Of a stretch of 64,000 nt of DNA, positions 1 through 11,689 are shown piece by piece. A program made the translations under genes and the position numbers. Below the pieces are notes generated by a model, which did no database searches, had not been told where the DNA came from, and was given only the letters and a program-made list of their open reading frames with translations. The number at the start of each line of letters is the position of its first letter. Position 1 is the stretch's first letter. Origin of the DNA: Alisma plantago-aquatica (taxonomy: Eukaryota > Streptophyta > Magnoliopsida > Alismatales > Alismataceae); assembly GCA_963693085.1 (NCBI GenBank), contig OY856412.1:966205281-966269280 (forward strand), read 5' to 3'.

Positions 1-163
1 AAAAGTAACCATTATATGTTTTGGAATTATTAAGAAACATACATTTGGTCATTCAAGGATTAAGCTTGTCAAGACAGGCACAATGATCATGAAAATTACA
101 CACAAATTTGGAAAAAAAATGTACAACTTGTTGTTAGGATATAAAATCTAAATTATCAATTTT

Positions 164-1460
164 TTAGAAATAGGCAAAATCACACAATTGATTAAATGTG
201 TGGTGGTGTAGGACATTCCTAAGGGAAATATTAAAAAACATGCACATAGTGAAGAAGAGTTCTTGGGATCTATTTAATATGCCTTGTTTTCCATTCAACG
301 ACACCATTGTGATGGGGCATATGCGGATACAATGATTGGTGAATAATTCCTTGCTGGAAAGAAACAAAGTAAGCACATAAAAACTGTACTTGTTAGCATT
401 CTTCTTACAAAAAATGTAGAGTTTTTGAATAAATTGAGTTTCCTTTTATAGGAATTGTTTTTTATAATTGACAAGGTTTTAGAATGATCTTCAATTAAAT
501 TTGGCCAAGTGGTTCTTGAAAATTCATCAAGAAACGTAAAAAAATAGCAATATCTATGATCAGAAGAGACATGATTTGGATCCCTCACATTAAAATAAAA
601 AATATGGCAAGTACAATGAGCACATATATGATCTTGTGAGTGGAAAATTGATCTATGGTTCTTTCCTAGCTAACAAGCTTCACACTCAAGTTTAGACAAT
701 CTAGAAAATCTACGATGTAGAATACATAATTCATTAAGAGACACATGAACTAGATGATAATCGATATATGGTGGTGAAGCAATCACAAAAAAAATTATGA
801 GTCCTTCTAAGATAAGAGAGACCAACTTCCTCATACCCCCCCCACCAATGACTGCTTGAGTTAGGATATCATCCATTAAAGATTAATCATGATCAAATGT
901 AATGTAAGATTGATTTGAGCATGTCATTTTCTCATGGATAGAAAGTTAAATGGAAAATATGGAACGATGATGTTGTTGTTAAGGTGATATTTTGAAGAGG
1001 TGATATAGACCCAATACCTTGAACAATAACCAAAAAATCATTGGCTATATTGACTTGGTATGTACTAGGCTTGGTGGTGGATATGTTGGAACTAAGGATG
1101 GAGATACATGTATATGATCTATTGCACCCCAGTCAAGAGCCATGAATATGAACCTATCTAGGTTGATTGAGAAATTACAAATCTTGGAAGAATTTAATAC
1201 TCAAACTTCTAATCATAAAAGGTAAAGATTGATACTTCAACTTCTATGCATAAAAGGTGAAAATCCCAACTGCTTAGATGTTCAATATTGGAGAAGTTGA
1301 CTGCACTCGTCATTTCTCATCTTGATCAAATGTGTGGGATGGTAAGAAGATTCTTAAGCAGAAAAAAAGTTTGTACAGGAGGAATCTGAAGGATAGCAAA
1401 GAATCTCTTACCAGGTCTCTTTGTAGTGGCCCTTCTTGCCCACAATGGGTAGACTCAACT
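164..1460 (-). pseudogene. Ty1/copia retrotransposon remnant (zinc knuckle, protease, pre-integrase, integrase)
   Basis: Read on the minus strand from high to low coordinates, the order is that of a copia polyprotein, broken by many stops and frameshifts. A decayed zinc knuckle of the type HCGQEGHYKET lies at about 1411-1455. A protease-like ALDWGAIDHI lies near 1110-1145, where the usual active-site triad would be D-S/T-G. A GAG-pre-integrase stretch (LHRRFSRLSKLECEAC) lies near 670-720. The integrase core follows at 160-600, with FLDEFSRTTWP near 490-520 and a decayed PHHNGVVEWK motif near 270-350. No reverse transcriptase, LTR or target duplication is seen because the element runs off the left edge of the window or is truncated. 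It is a different insertion from the copia element at 7505-36798 and lies on the opposite strand. The family assignment is firm; the exact ends are not. Confidence 0.7.
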
Positions 1461-4400
1461 CAGCTCCTTCCTATGGATAAACATTAATCTTGGCTACCAC
1501 CTTGACAACATACCCATATATAGGACACATTTGATGGAATTACAAAAGGGATTAATGATCAATGATCATTGTCATATGAGAATTATTCTCAAGAAAGGTG
1601 TGTACAACCCACTAGTATGACTCTGCCAGAGTGGGAAGCTCTACTCCCAAAAGTATCTAGTTTGTGACTCTTGCACATTCCTTGTGATGAGTATCGAGAA
1701 ACTTGATGGTTGTCATTTGATCTCATTGTTAATGAAGTTTGACTAGATTAGTGGATATTTGTAGAAGATATTTAAACCCTCTATTATGTGAATGATCTTT
1801 GTGAACAATTTCCACATGCACTTATCTTCTTGGTGAAGATTTTACATCTCTGCTCATACATTATTTCTTAGTCTACCCAGTCTAGTTTCTAAATGAATGA
1901 AATCATGAAAAATATATTTTAAACGATAAGAGTGAGATGTTGATTTGTTAACAACATTGACATTAGACATATTATTGAAATTAAACTATAGATGTAACAA
2001 TAATCCCTAAAATCTATCCATAATGCTCCAAAGGTGGCCTTAGAGTGAGAAAAATAAGTATCAATATCTTAGATTTTTAAGTAATGCCCTAAGGACGTCA
2101 TGATATGAAAAAGATGATGCATGCGATACTTGACATATCTGATTGACCAATAGAATTATGAATATATACATGAACAAATATTGATCTATGATTCCAAAAC
2201 CAATACAATTGACACCCACTTGATGAAATAGAAAATAAGATCTTGTATCTGTCATTATTAGAGATCATTTTGTACAACTTAGAGATTACAATTTCCACGA
2301 GTGGGAAGCCCGCAGATTGAAGTGCACGTCCATGTATGATCCTCAATGGACTACCTTACTGGATGTTGTCACCAAGACCCCAATCAAATACAGTTCCATA
2401 ACATGGTTCTATCACCTAGGGAAAACTTTTCATCTCAAGTCCATACTATATAACCCAACATGTGTGCCCATAGAGGTGAAATTTAGGTAGGACATGTATC
2501 TAGTACGTCCCTATCTTTTGCAACCATTCTAGACCAACTAAACAACCTGATTCTGAGCTTGGAAGACCCTAGAAAGGGTGGGGGGAAATCACGAGCCTTA
2601 TGATTGCACACACCCCCCTTTTACTGAGTTACCTGAACTATGTTCTAAACGCATTTTAAGGTTCTCGAAGGGGGTATACATGGTATACATGCACTCCATG
2701 GTCTGTGAGCTGCCTCATTTAATGGAGTCAAACAAACCACACTCAAAATGCACCTAGGAGGCCTTAGAGAGGGGGGCATCCATTTTATGCATGCAAATCC
2801 TACTCCCTGATGCCTTTGATTAACCCCTCTTTAACTCTAACCTTATATAACCCTTATCAAATATATAAATTCCCAACTTCCATTTATAAAGTCAAGCACT
2901 TTTAGAGACCAAGAAAAGTCTAGCACCTAGGGGGATCAATAAAAATGATGTTGCCACTAAGAGGCTAACTCCCCTTTAGATGAATTCCACCCTTTTGAGA
3001 TCAAGACACCTATACCTGTCTGTTCCTACCTATAAACCCAAGAGAGAAAGGAAATTATAGGTCCACCTCTACCCCCTATAGTGTTAGAATGAGATAGTTT
3101 GAACCTTAAAATCATATAGACATGTCTCTTTTCCCCCTTTCCAATCCCATAGTTGTTTGATTATATGAGCGCACGAGATTGATGATCCTTGGAACTATAT
3201 TTATGTGTCTAATATAGTCATAGGGAAGCACTAAAATTCCAAAAAAAGTTGTATTCATTGATAAAGGGCCCAACACCCACAATTTCCATAATCAAAATGA
3301 AGCACTATGAAATTTTGAACAATTACCGCATGAAAGTGTGTGCCACCATGCTCTCCTAACATCGTGATTGTCAAAAAATGCATAATATCAAAAGAAGAGG
3401 TCCCATCCCGATTCTTTCTCTAAAATCTTCCTCATATATCACAACAAACCCACCACCCTCAATGCAAACACCTCTATCTAACGTCCATAAGGATAGAAAA
3501 TGATGATATTCCATTACGTGCACCTAGTCCAGCATGAAATATTTGAAGATGTTGCTACCATTTTCATTGACAAACCTTCGTAAGTCATAGTTCTTATAGA
3601 ATACATGAATCTTGTGTTGGTTGTATGTCCTGAGATCAATCATGTGATAATTGTAGTACAAATATATTGTGTATGATTTGATTATTAATAAAGGAAACTC
3701 CACTTATTATGTTGTTTGACTATTGAGATAATGAATAAATGTAATTCTACCCTAAGAATGTTTTGACTCAATGAATTATGGTCTGGGATGAGGACTTGAA
3801 TATAATATCATATGTATACTTTAGAGTATTCCTTTTTGTTATGTCCCTAGTCTGTTTGTATTGTGGATATAAAGGACATTGATAATACATAATACTAGTG
3901 TGTATGTTGAGTGATATCTATGTCTCTTCAGTCATTATATTGGATATCAACTTAGATACATGGTTACTTGTTAGAAAAAAAGTTGTAATGGACATATCCA
4001 CTTTGAGAATGACATATAGAATCAATGTCGTTGTAAGTCATATTCATATGTCAATGTGTTAGAGGTGACTATAATACTTAGACAGAAGTTACTATAGTAA
4101 TCACATGTTCTTATTGTGTAGTTTAACATTGGTCCAATGTGACTTTGAATAAGGATTTCCATACATGTGGTGATTGGGTACAATGCAACACTAATGGATT
4201 ATTATGACTGATGTACATGGAATTTTTCCTCCAAGCGATATCTTGACCAATTGATAAGTGTGACTATGAAATGTATGACCATTCTCATGTAGATCACTAC
4301 GTGATATTGAGTTCACACAATCTCAATAGTCTTCTCTATTTCAAGGAACATAAACTGAATGTTAAGAGGATGACGACGACAACTCGATGCCCCAATTTAA

Positions 4401-4533
4401 TTTGGATATTTGTGACAAAGAGATTTTATAGTCATGGTAACATTGGTTGTTTTACAGCTCCAAGTTGTTCTCAACTTGTTCCAACTAATTGTGTGGCAGT
4501 CATGTGATTCTAGGGACCATTTTTTTCACTTCA
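1461..4533. other. AT-rich intergenic DNA, no gene recognised
   Basis: Six-frame reading finds only short frames without a domain I recognise. Part of this may be the missing gag and LTR of the decayed copia remnant to the left, but I could not identify copia gag motifs or an LTR boundary. The stretch 3640-4500 has the look of an old repeat (AT-rich with short repeated words), without identifiable ends. Confidence 0.4.
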
Positions 4534-4627
4534 TTTGTAACAATATACATAGAAAATAACTATTGTAAGTAAGTTGGTGCAACTCAAATGTGTGAATGAA
4601 ATTTGTAACAACATACATGGAAAATAT
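4534..4627. repeat. Two direct repeats of about 28 bp
   Basis: The words ATTTGTAACAATATACATAG (from 4534) and ATTTGTAACAACATACATGG (from 4602), each followed by AAAATA, are nearly identical and start about 68 bp apart. The segment between them is also AT-rich. This may be a small tandem duplication inside an old repeat; no function is inferred. Confidence 0.45.
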
Positions 4628-5545
4628 AATCATATATTTTCAACTTAACAAACTTCACATTTATCATCACATGTAAACACAGTGGATATCTCATATCACC
4701 TGGTGAACCAACAGTTCTTTAATTAAAGTGAGTCAAAAGTGTGTGAGTTAGGTTCTTTAGTGCATATCCCATAATTAGACTCTTTCATCTCACTTCATTT
4801 TGACCCTTTAAAATCATGAGATATGAATTGTTGGGTTCTATTGTTATTCCTTAGTGATGTACACATTGCCGTATAATTATAGAAAATAAATGAATTCACG
4901 ACAGTCATCGTATTGTTCCAACATTCCAAAAACTTCAAGAATCTAACAGGCACAAATAAAGCAACTATTCATAATTTAGCACATATACCCGATTTAGGGT
5001 GAATATATGTCCATATGAACTCAAGAAGTTTCTCCAATCATGATTTAATATGAAATTTGATATTCAACATGTAGGCATTAACAACTTCTTGAAATCCCAT
5101 GACTTTAGAGTTTTGATTATCAACTAGGGTTGAATCCCATGCATTATTATTTTAGGGTTACAATCCCAAATCATCTTATCAAACCTTAAATCCCTTTATC
5201 AACACATTCATTGTTCATATCATGGGAAACACATATTAGTATAAGGGCATCATTAATTGATCATATGATCACAGTTATATAGATCAGGGATGTATTTGAA
5301 ACTAGATGATAAACCCAAACTAGGGATTTTGACATGTAGTCTGTATTAAGAGGAGTCCAAAAGACACTTTTTTATTTAGTGTATAACTATGTCATTAAAA
5401 CATTCCCATTAAATTCCTTTTGTTTTTCTGATTAATTTGATATATATATATACATGTGTTATATTTTAGATAACCAATTATTTATTGATACTATTATTGA
5501 GAATTGATGCATCCAAAGTTAATAATAATCATATGTTGAATATAA

Positions 5546-5590
5546 GTAGCTTAAAGCCCTTGGATCATGATCATAGGGCTAAACTGCTAC
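5546..5590. repeat. Imperfect hairpin flanked by direct repeats
   Basis: GTAGC plus AGCCCT on the left pairs with AGGGCT plus GCTAC on the right, around a loop containing GATCATGATC. Outside it, the words GAATTGATGCATCCAAAGTTAAT (about 5502) and ATAATTGATGCACCAAAAGTTAAT (about 5599) form direct repeats. It could be the core of an old MITE or simply a chance palindrome. No target duplication was recognised. Confidence 0.35.
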
Positions 5591-5630
5591 TTTGGTTCAT
5601 AATTGATGCACCAAAAGTTAATTTTTGGTG

Positions 5631-7504
5631 CATACCACACTAATTGATCAAATAAATAAACCTAACATTAACTTCAGTGATCAAATTTAACCAAACCAAA
5701 GGGCATCAAATATATAACTTCTAAACTTTAACTCCAATTGCTTTTAGTATTTAACCACTATTTTATAATTATGTTATCTCTTCTTTGACCAAGTTTCATG
5801 CCGCTAGGAAAATATATATGATTCACAACTAAATTATCAAAGCATGTACATATATAGATGATTCACAATAAATAGTTAATGCATTAGGGCACTAGGAAAG
5901 TATGAATAACTAAAATGTTTTTAGGATCTTATTTATTTCACTCTCATCTTGTTACTATAAAATATAACAATAAAAATAATGATTTGAAGATGTTTTTCCT
6001 TGGCCTTCAGTCACCCTTATTTTAAGTTCAACTAAAAGTCTCCAAGATCACATAATATCTCATTATTTAATCAACATTCATGTATAACTTTATAGGATAA
6101 TACCATTGCCAAAAGGAATCACAAGAAACGAAATTTAATCTCTTATACCACTAATTATTTTTTAAGTATCCCAAAGAAAACAAGAGTAAATACAAATAAT
6201 CACAATATTTATATAGAGGATTATATTAATAATCCTTTTTAATGAAAAATTCCACATAAAAGGAGAGGAAATTCTAAGTCCTTACAATGTCAATGTTGCA
6301 ACTAACACCATTCAACATTGCATAGGTGGTTCCAAAAAAATAAGCAAAGATAGACAAACCATGGGCATATCGTGGAATGAACACGAAGAGTCACAATGCC
6401 ATTGGAAAAGACAAACACCATTGATGCACTGGAAAAATGATATTTAGTAGAAATCAAGCACCACAAAGACATCGCAAGGATGGATGTACAAAATAATACA
6501 AAGCTCCATGCATCTTAGTATAGTCTAGAATATACATATCATATTTCTCTTTTCATCTCATATCCTCCATGTCATCTCTTTCCTCTAATTATCTTTCTCT
6601 ATTGTCTCCTCATGCCAACCACAAAAACAATCAAGATAGTGGCATGGATCGGATATATAAGTAGATGTGATTAAGGAAAAAATTAGTAACATGCCAAGTC
6701 TGTATAGGGAAGTTGTGATGGAGGTGTATATGCATAGTTGGGGGATTACAGAACCAAGGGGCAGTGGTGGCAGCTAGGAAACCATTGGGAACCATCTACA
6801 AAAAAGGGAGGTGGTATCTGGGGGGGGCAACAATGACAAGGGGAAACAAGGGTTGCAACATCACAAGGGCATATATCACAGAGATTCAAGAAAATAATCA
6901 CTACTAAAATTTATGCATGGTAAGAAAGAAACAAGAAATATACTCACTATAAGAATTTAGGAAAGTAGAATAAAATAAAAATAATTGAAATTTAGACATT
7001 ATTATATGCAACATGGATACCCATAACTGAAATAAAAATAGTATACAATGCGGGTAGGGGAATCACATGGAAAGAAAGGAAAAAATAGTGCGGTACTCAT
7101 TCTCTTTTTCTTTTGGTGCTTTATATACTGACATAATGTATTTTTTTCTTATTTTATGTTTTTATTGCTACTTTAGACAAACAAGGAAACCAAAAGTGAC
7201 CCGATATATTGAACCACTATTGATGTTGGCATATTGTTGTTGCTTCCCAAATTCTATTTCAATCGACCAACAAACTGTTGTTGTTGTTGTTGGCGTTGGA
7301 GGCTAGTAGTGGTGCGCTACCATTTCTCTTGCTTGTGTAGCCATGGCTTGCTTCTGTAGGTAGTGGTGGTGGTGGAACTTGCTATCTATCGATCGATGTT
7401 GTTGCCTACTACAACTAACAGTGGTGACTAGGTCAGACCCCTTTGACTGGGATGTGTGTGCATTGATGTAGACACTAGAGTCGGGGAGGACTCCGCAAAA
7501 GGAC
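5631..7504. other. AT-rich intergenic DNA, left flank of the copia insertion
   Basis: No coding region, RNA gene or element end was recognised. Minor features are a short GTT microsatellite near 7278-7292 and GTGGTG repeats near 7360-7375. The sequence up to 7504 was joined to that after 36803 before the copia element inserted; reading across that join did not reveal a gene. Confidence 0.4.
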
Positions 7505-7719
7505 TATTAGTATATACGCTTTGTGCATTATCTTGTGTTGTTTTTGTTTCCGTTATCTTGTGTTGTGTGTTTTGTTATGTCCTTTGGACTTGCCTTGTCT
7601 TTAGCTTTTCTTTTATCCCATATTTCCTAGTTTTGTATCTCCCTTCCTCTCTTGACCTATGAAAGAGAGTGCATTGTAATTGTTTCAAGATATCAAATAA
7701 AGCAATTTTCCATTTTGTA
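7505..7719 (+). repeat. 5' LTR of the copia element
   Basis: It aligns along its length with 36608-36798, including the words GCATTATCTTGTGTTG, TAGTTTTGTATCTCC and GCATTGTAATTGTTTCAAG. A TATGAAAGAGAG stretch near 7659 stands where the right LTR has TATAAAAAAG, a probable TATA box. Immediately downstream, TGATATCATAC (7720 on) looks like a decayed initiator-Met primer-binding site (consensus TGGTATCAGAGC). Confidence 0.8.
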
Positions 7720-7739
7720 TGATATCATACATGTTATCC

Positions 7740-8170
7740 TCCCTACACCATCTTCACGATCGACCCCCTCCTACCATCGACCACCCCACCACCTCCACCT
7801 TTTTGCACCATCTCCACCATTCTCACCACTTAGTCACCCTCTCCCTCCATTACCTTCATCACCACCACCCTCTTCCCATCGACTACCACTCATCAACCAC
7901 CACCCCACAGACCACCACCCCATCAACCACCACCCCATTGATCACCACCCCATTGCCCACCACCCATTGACCACCACTGATCGAACACCACCCAACAACC
8001 ACCACTCATCAAACACCACCCATTGACCACCACCGATCGAAAACCACCCAAAAACCACCACTCATCAAACACCACCTATCAACTTCCACCCCATGGACCT
8101 CCACCCACCGGTCAACCCTTCATCTTCCACCACTCAAGCACCACTCATCAACCACCACCTATCGACCCAT
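7740..8170. repeat. CCACCA low-complexity tract in the copia leader
   Basis: The sequence is dominated by imperfect CCACCACC and CATCAACCACCACC units. Both overlapping plus-strand open frames here encode only His/Pro/Thr-rich repeats and are a by-product of the repeat. It lies between the 5' LTR and the first gag-like codons. Confidence 0.8.
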
Positions 8171-8290
8171 CTTCTGGCTATTTCTAGAATAGCAAGTTGA
8201 AACCTTAATGGTCTCCCCTCTTTTACTTCCTATGCCACATGGTGGAATGAATCTCGTACCATGGAGGTTTAGGTTTTTTCTTCTCCCTAA

Positions 8291-8560
8291 TGCCCTATGT
8301 GAGCTTCTTGGATCTGCTACATCTAATCTGCTATTGTTTTATGTTGTCCCTATGTGGGTTTCTTTGATCTGTTGATCCAGATCTACTGTTGTAGATATCT
8401 ACTACCCCTATGTAGGTTCTTTGGATCTCCTTTGTTCTGGTTGATGCTTCCTTTGCCCCTATGCAAGTTATTTAAATATCTACTTATCTACTATGGATCT
8501 CTACTACTCTTATTCTATTACTGCTGCTCCAACTATGAGTTTCTTAGATCTAGTCATCCA
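8291..8560 (+). repeat. Degenerate tandem repeat, about 50-58 bp, in the copia leader
   Basis: Four units begin with the word CCTATGTGGGTTTCTTNGATCT or a variant, at about 8291, 8348, 8406 and 8458. A partial fifth (TATGAGTTTCTTAGATCT) starts near 8533. Spacing is 51 to 58 bp and the units end in pyrimidine-rich DNA. It sits upstream of the gag region, in what would be the untranslated leader. Confidence 0.65.
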
Positions 8561-8661
8561 TATCTGGATTCTCCTCCTCCTCCTCCTCCTATTTCATATT
8601 TCTGTACGTCATCATCTTGGCTTCAATGGAGACTACATATCCTTTGTGAACCTTGTGTGTA

Positions 8662-9182
8662 ATGACCATGAAACTTGATAGATAAAATTACCATTTTTGG
8701 GTGGCATCATTTGAACTCTATGTCAAAGACCAAGGTCATTGTTCTCTTATCTCTTCACTACTAATGTTTCTCATGATTACTTGGTGGATGAAAAAACCAA
8801 ACAGGCCTACGACTAATGGGCCAAATATGATTCAGGTGTCATGACGTGGATGGTGAGCAGTGTTGAACCAAAAATCAACCAATCTCCACTTCACCTGTAC
8901 AATGTCAAAGCCATGTGGGATCAACTTTTCCATGTGTACTCACATCAGCAAAACCCAAAGAAGGTATTTTAGATCTTAAAAACCTTGGCCAGAAAGGAGT
9001 ATTCCTCTGAAGACTCTATAGAAGACTTTTACAATCAGTGTTCAACACTTTGGGTAGAGTTTGAAGTATATCATCCACTTTCTACAGACATCAAAGAAGT
9101 TCAACAACAACACAATGAACTTCAAGTCATTCAATTTTTGGCTGGTTTTCCTCATTAATTTATAGATGTGGTAGATGAAATA
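8662..9182 (+). pseudogene. copia gag, N-terminal part (interrupted by E1)
   Basis: The ATG at 8662 opens a frame with NYHFWVASFELYVKDQGH after an early in-frame stop. This matches the start of copia gag proteins (UBN2/Retrotran_gag type). A frameshift near 8790 moves the reading to another frame with AMWDQLFHVYSHQQNPKKVF, EDSIEDFYNQCSTLWVEFE and VIQFLAGFPH, all typical of copia gag. The frame is cut at 9182 by the E1 insertion and resumes after 33046. Gag would form the virus-like particle in the cytoplasm; this copy is not functional. Confidence 0.75.
9178..9182. other. Target-site duplication of E1, left copy (AAATA)
   Basis: AAATA at 9178-9182 directly precedes the E1 terminus TGAGACGATG and is repeated at 33042-33046 directly after the other terminus (GATGTTACA). 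A perfect 5-bp duplication is expected for Ty3/gypsy integration. Confidence 0.9.
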
Positions 9183-11131
9183 TGAGACGATGCGTCTCGG
9201 GAAAACAAGATCAACGAACGCGGAAGCGATTAATTAGCAGCGGAATTTTGGAAAATCACTAAAAATTAAAACTTTTTGTAAAGAGATCTTCAAATGGTAA
9301 AACTTTTTCATAAAGAAACATGATAAGTTATTTAAAAACTAATCCCTCAGTACATCTCTGTAATGTCATATCTTGAGGTTACAACCATCAACTGCCCTAT
9401 TAACTATACAAGGCAAGATACAAAAATCTCAAGGCATTAAGCAAAAAATCTCAGATTTGTCTTTAAACATATAATGACTCCTAGGACCTAAGAGTACAGA
9501 GACGACACATAGGACAATCTATCTACAAGACTTGACAGATAGTGTCTCCACCTGAGGATCACTGTTGTCCCTGATGTTGCTGCTGCTGCTGTTGTTGTTG
9601 CTCACCCACTAATGGGTTCCTTCGTCCACGGTGTCTACCTAAAAAGTTGAATCCCATGGGGGTGAGACAATTGTATAATTGTCCCAGCGAGAGTTATGAC
9701 TCTCCGCCAGAAGCATTGTTATTGCAATAATGAAATAACATTAAGCAGTAGAACTATAAACATTCAACAGTAGGTTTAGCATTGTGTAAACTAGGTGAAG
9801 CAACCTCCTTTTAAGCAATCATTTCAATTATAACTTAATTGAATGGAAAGACATATAACAATAAGGAATATGAAGAACATGTATACTAGTTATTTAATTA
9901 TAGCACTATAAACAATGTAACATCAATCATTGTTTCTCGTAGTTTAACCTAAGCAAATATGCTGCACGGCTGATTATATTTTACAAACATTTTTATGCTC
10001 TGAGGAGATGAGTTACACCTCTCATACTCCAACCGACCATTACGAAATCACAATCGGTACCATACATAGGTCATTAGAAGAGCCGGATTCCTATGACCTC
10101 ATCCTCCTCAGTCAGTATGAGGAACAACATGCAGGACATCTTATGTCTCTGCCATAATAGCTTTCCAGGGTATTCTGGCAACTTCGCTATTAGAGTTACC
10201 GTGGCGTTCTGTACTCTCTTCGCCATCGAGGGATTTCTTATTTATCTCACATAAATGCGGCATTAACAACGTCATCGGGAGATTAGTGATACATCATCCC
10301 GACATAAACATATAATGAAGGATTGAGAGATTAAAGGTACATCTTACATCAAATCCTACATTAGGATGTAAGGATATTCGCGTCCATAACCCCCACATAC
10401 TCAAAAGTATGCTCTCCAGGAGTTCCCTTAGGAAAACCTATTTCACCATCATTTAACTTCTGACAATGATGAATCTATGGTCTGGGCTCTACATGATATC
10501 ATTATACTTGATTATTTAAGTACATTATGGCATTCTTTTAGCATCAGGCATGTTTTCAAACATAAACCCATAATACAACTTCTATAAAGAAAGAGTACTA
10601 ATCATATCAAGTTTATGTCACATATTGTTAACACTGGAATATCAATTCCTAATCATCTCATCATTGTGATTAAATAATATGGGTGTTCAAACCCTTAGAT
10701 CATCAAAACACTTGTTACCAAGTAACATATTGATGATTTGATGACAATGCATATATTTCTCATGGCTTATACAGCCTATCAATATCATATGTTACCCCTT
10801 ACTAGGCAACATAGCATGTCATTATTTTCAAAGCTTATAAAGTGCTTTCAATGAATATGACATCATAACCCCTACCTGGCTATGATCACTTCTTGATAAA
10901 GACCTGCATGAATAACACAATTGATAACATGCATATTATATCTATATCAGCACAATACAGAGATAACCTTTCAATTCAAGGGTTGTACCACTATGCCCTT
11001 AATAGGGTTAGGTTTTCCCCATTCAATTCAATTAGGGTTATTCAACCCCTATAGCTTAATTAGGAATAGTGATTCCTTATTTCATACTTCAATCATAGAC
11101 TTTCATGCTTAAAAGCATATCCCATAATTGA

Positions 11132-11243
11132 GGTTTACTATTCGTATTACATCACATTACCCTAGATTATGGTTTACTATTCATATCACATAACATTACC
11201 CTAGATTAGGGTTTACTATTCACATTACATCACATTAATTAAG
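11132..11243. repeat. 39-bp tandem repeat in the E1 LTR (telobox-like words)
   Basis: Three units begin GGTTTACTATTC at 11132, 11171 and 11210. The first two end CATTACCCTAGATTA. The junctions read TAGGGTTTA or decayed versions. The same array occurs at 21102-21213 in the other LTR, so it predates the insertion. Confidence 0.75.
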
Positions 11244-11689
11244 ATCATACCATCATCATGTATGAGGATTACTCCATTAATGCCCTCAAATTAGGTTAAG
11301 ATTCATTAATCATCATAATTAGGGTTTCCATGATCTCACTATGAAGGATCATACCCTAATTGGACATATACATACATATTGAAGATCTATTATTTGATTC
11401 TCATTCATATAGGGAGTCTTCTCTCTCCTCTATCTATTAGATGATGTTTACATCTCATATGATTAGGCTAAGTCAATTCAATACTGACATCATGGGTTGT
11501 GTCATTACTATTGTGGTCATTAAGATTCACTTAATCAAAGGGTATTGGTTACTCTATCCCATCAAGGGTACTTTTGTAATGGTCACCATTGATCATAACA
11601 TGCATAAATCCACTAATTACTTGGTTCCTGAATCACTTTAGGTATCTATAAGGTTTAGGTTAATCAACTACTAAACCATCTTGACCCCT

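Noticed and set aside
4271..4507. 78-codon plus-strand frame
   Set aside because: No recognisable domain and base use like the surrounding AT-rich DNA; no promoter or splice context.
7652..8026. His/Pro/Thr-rich frame of 124 codons
   Set aside because: It translates a CCACCA low-complexity tract in the copia leader.
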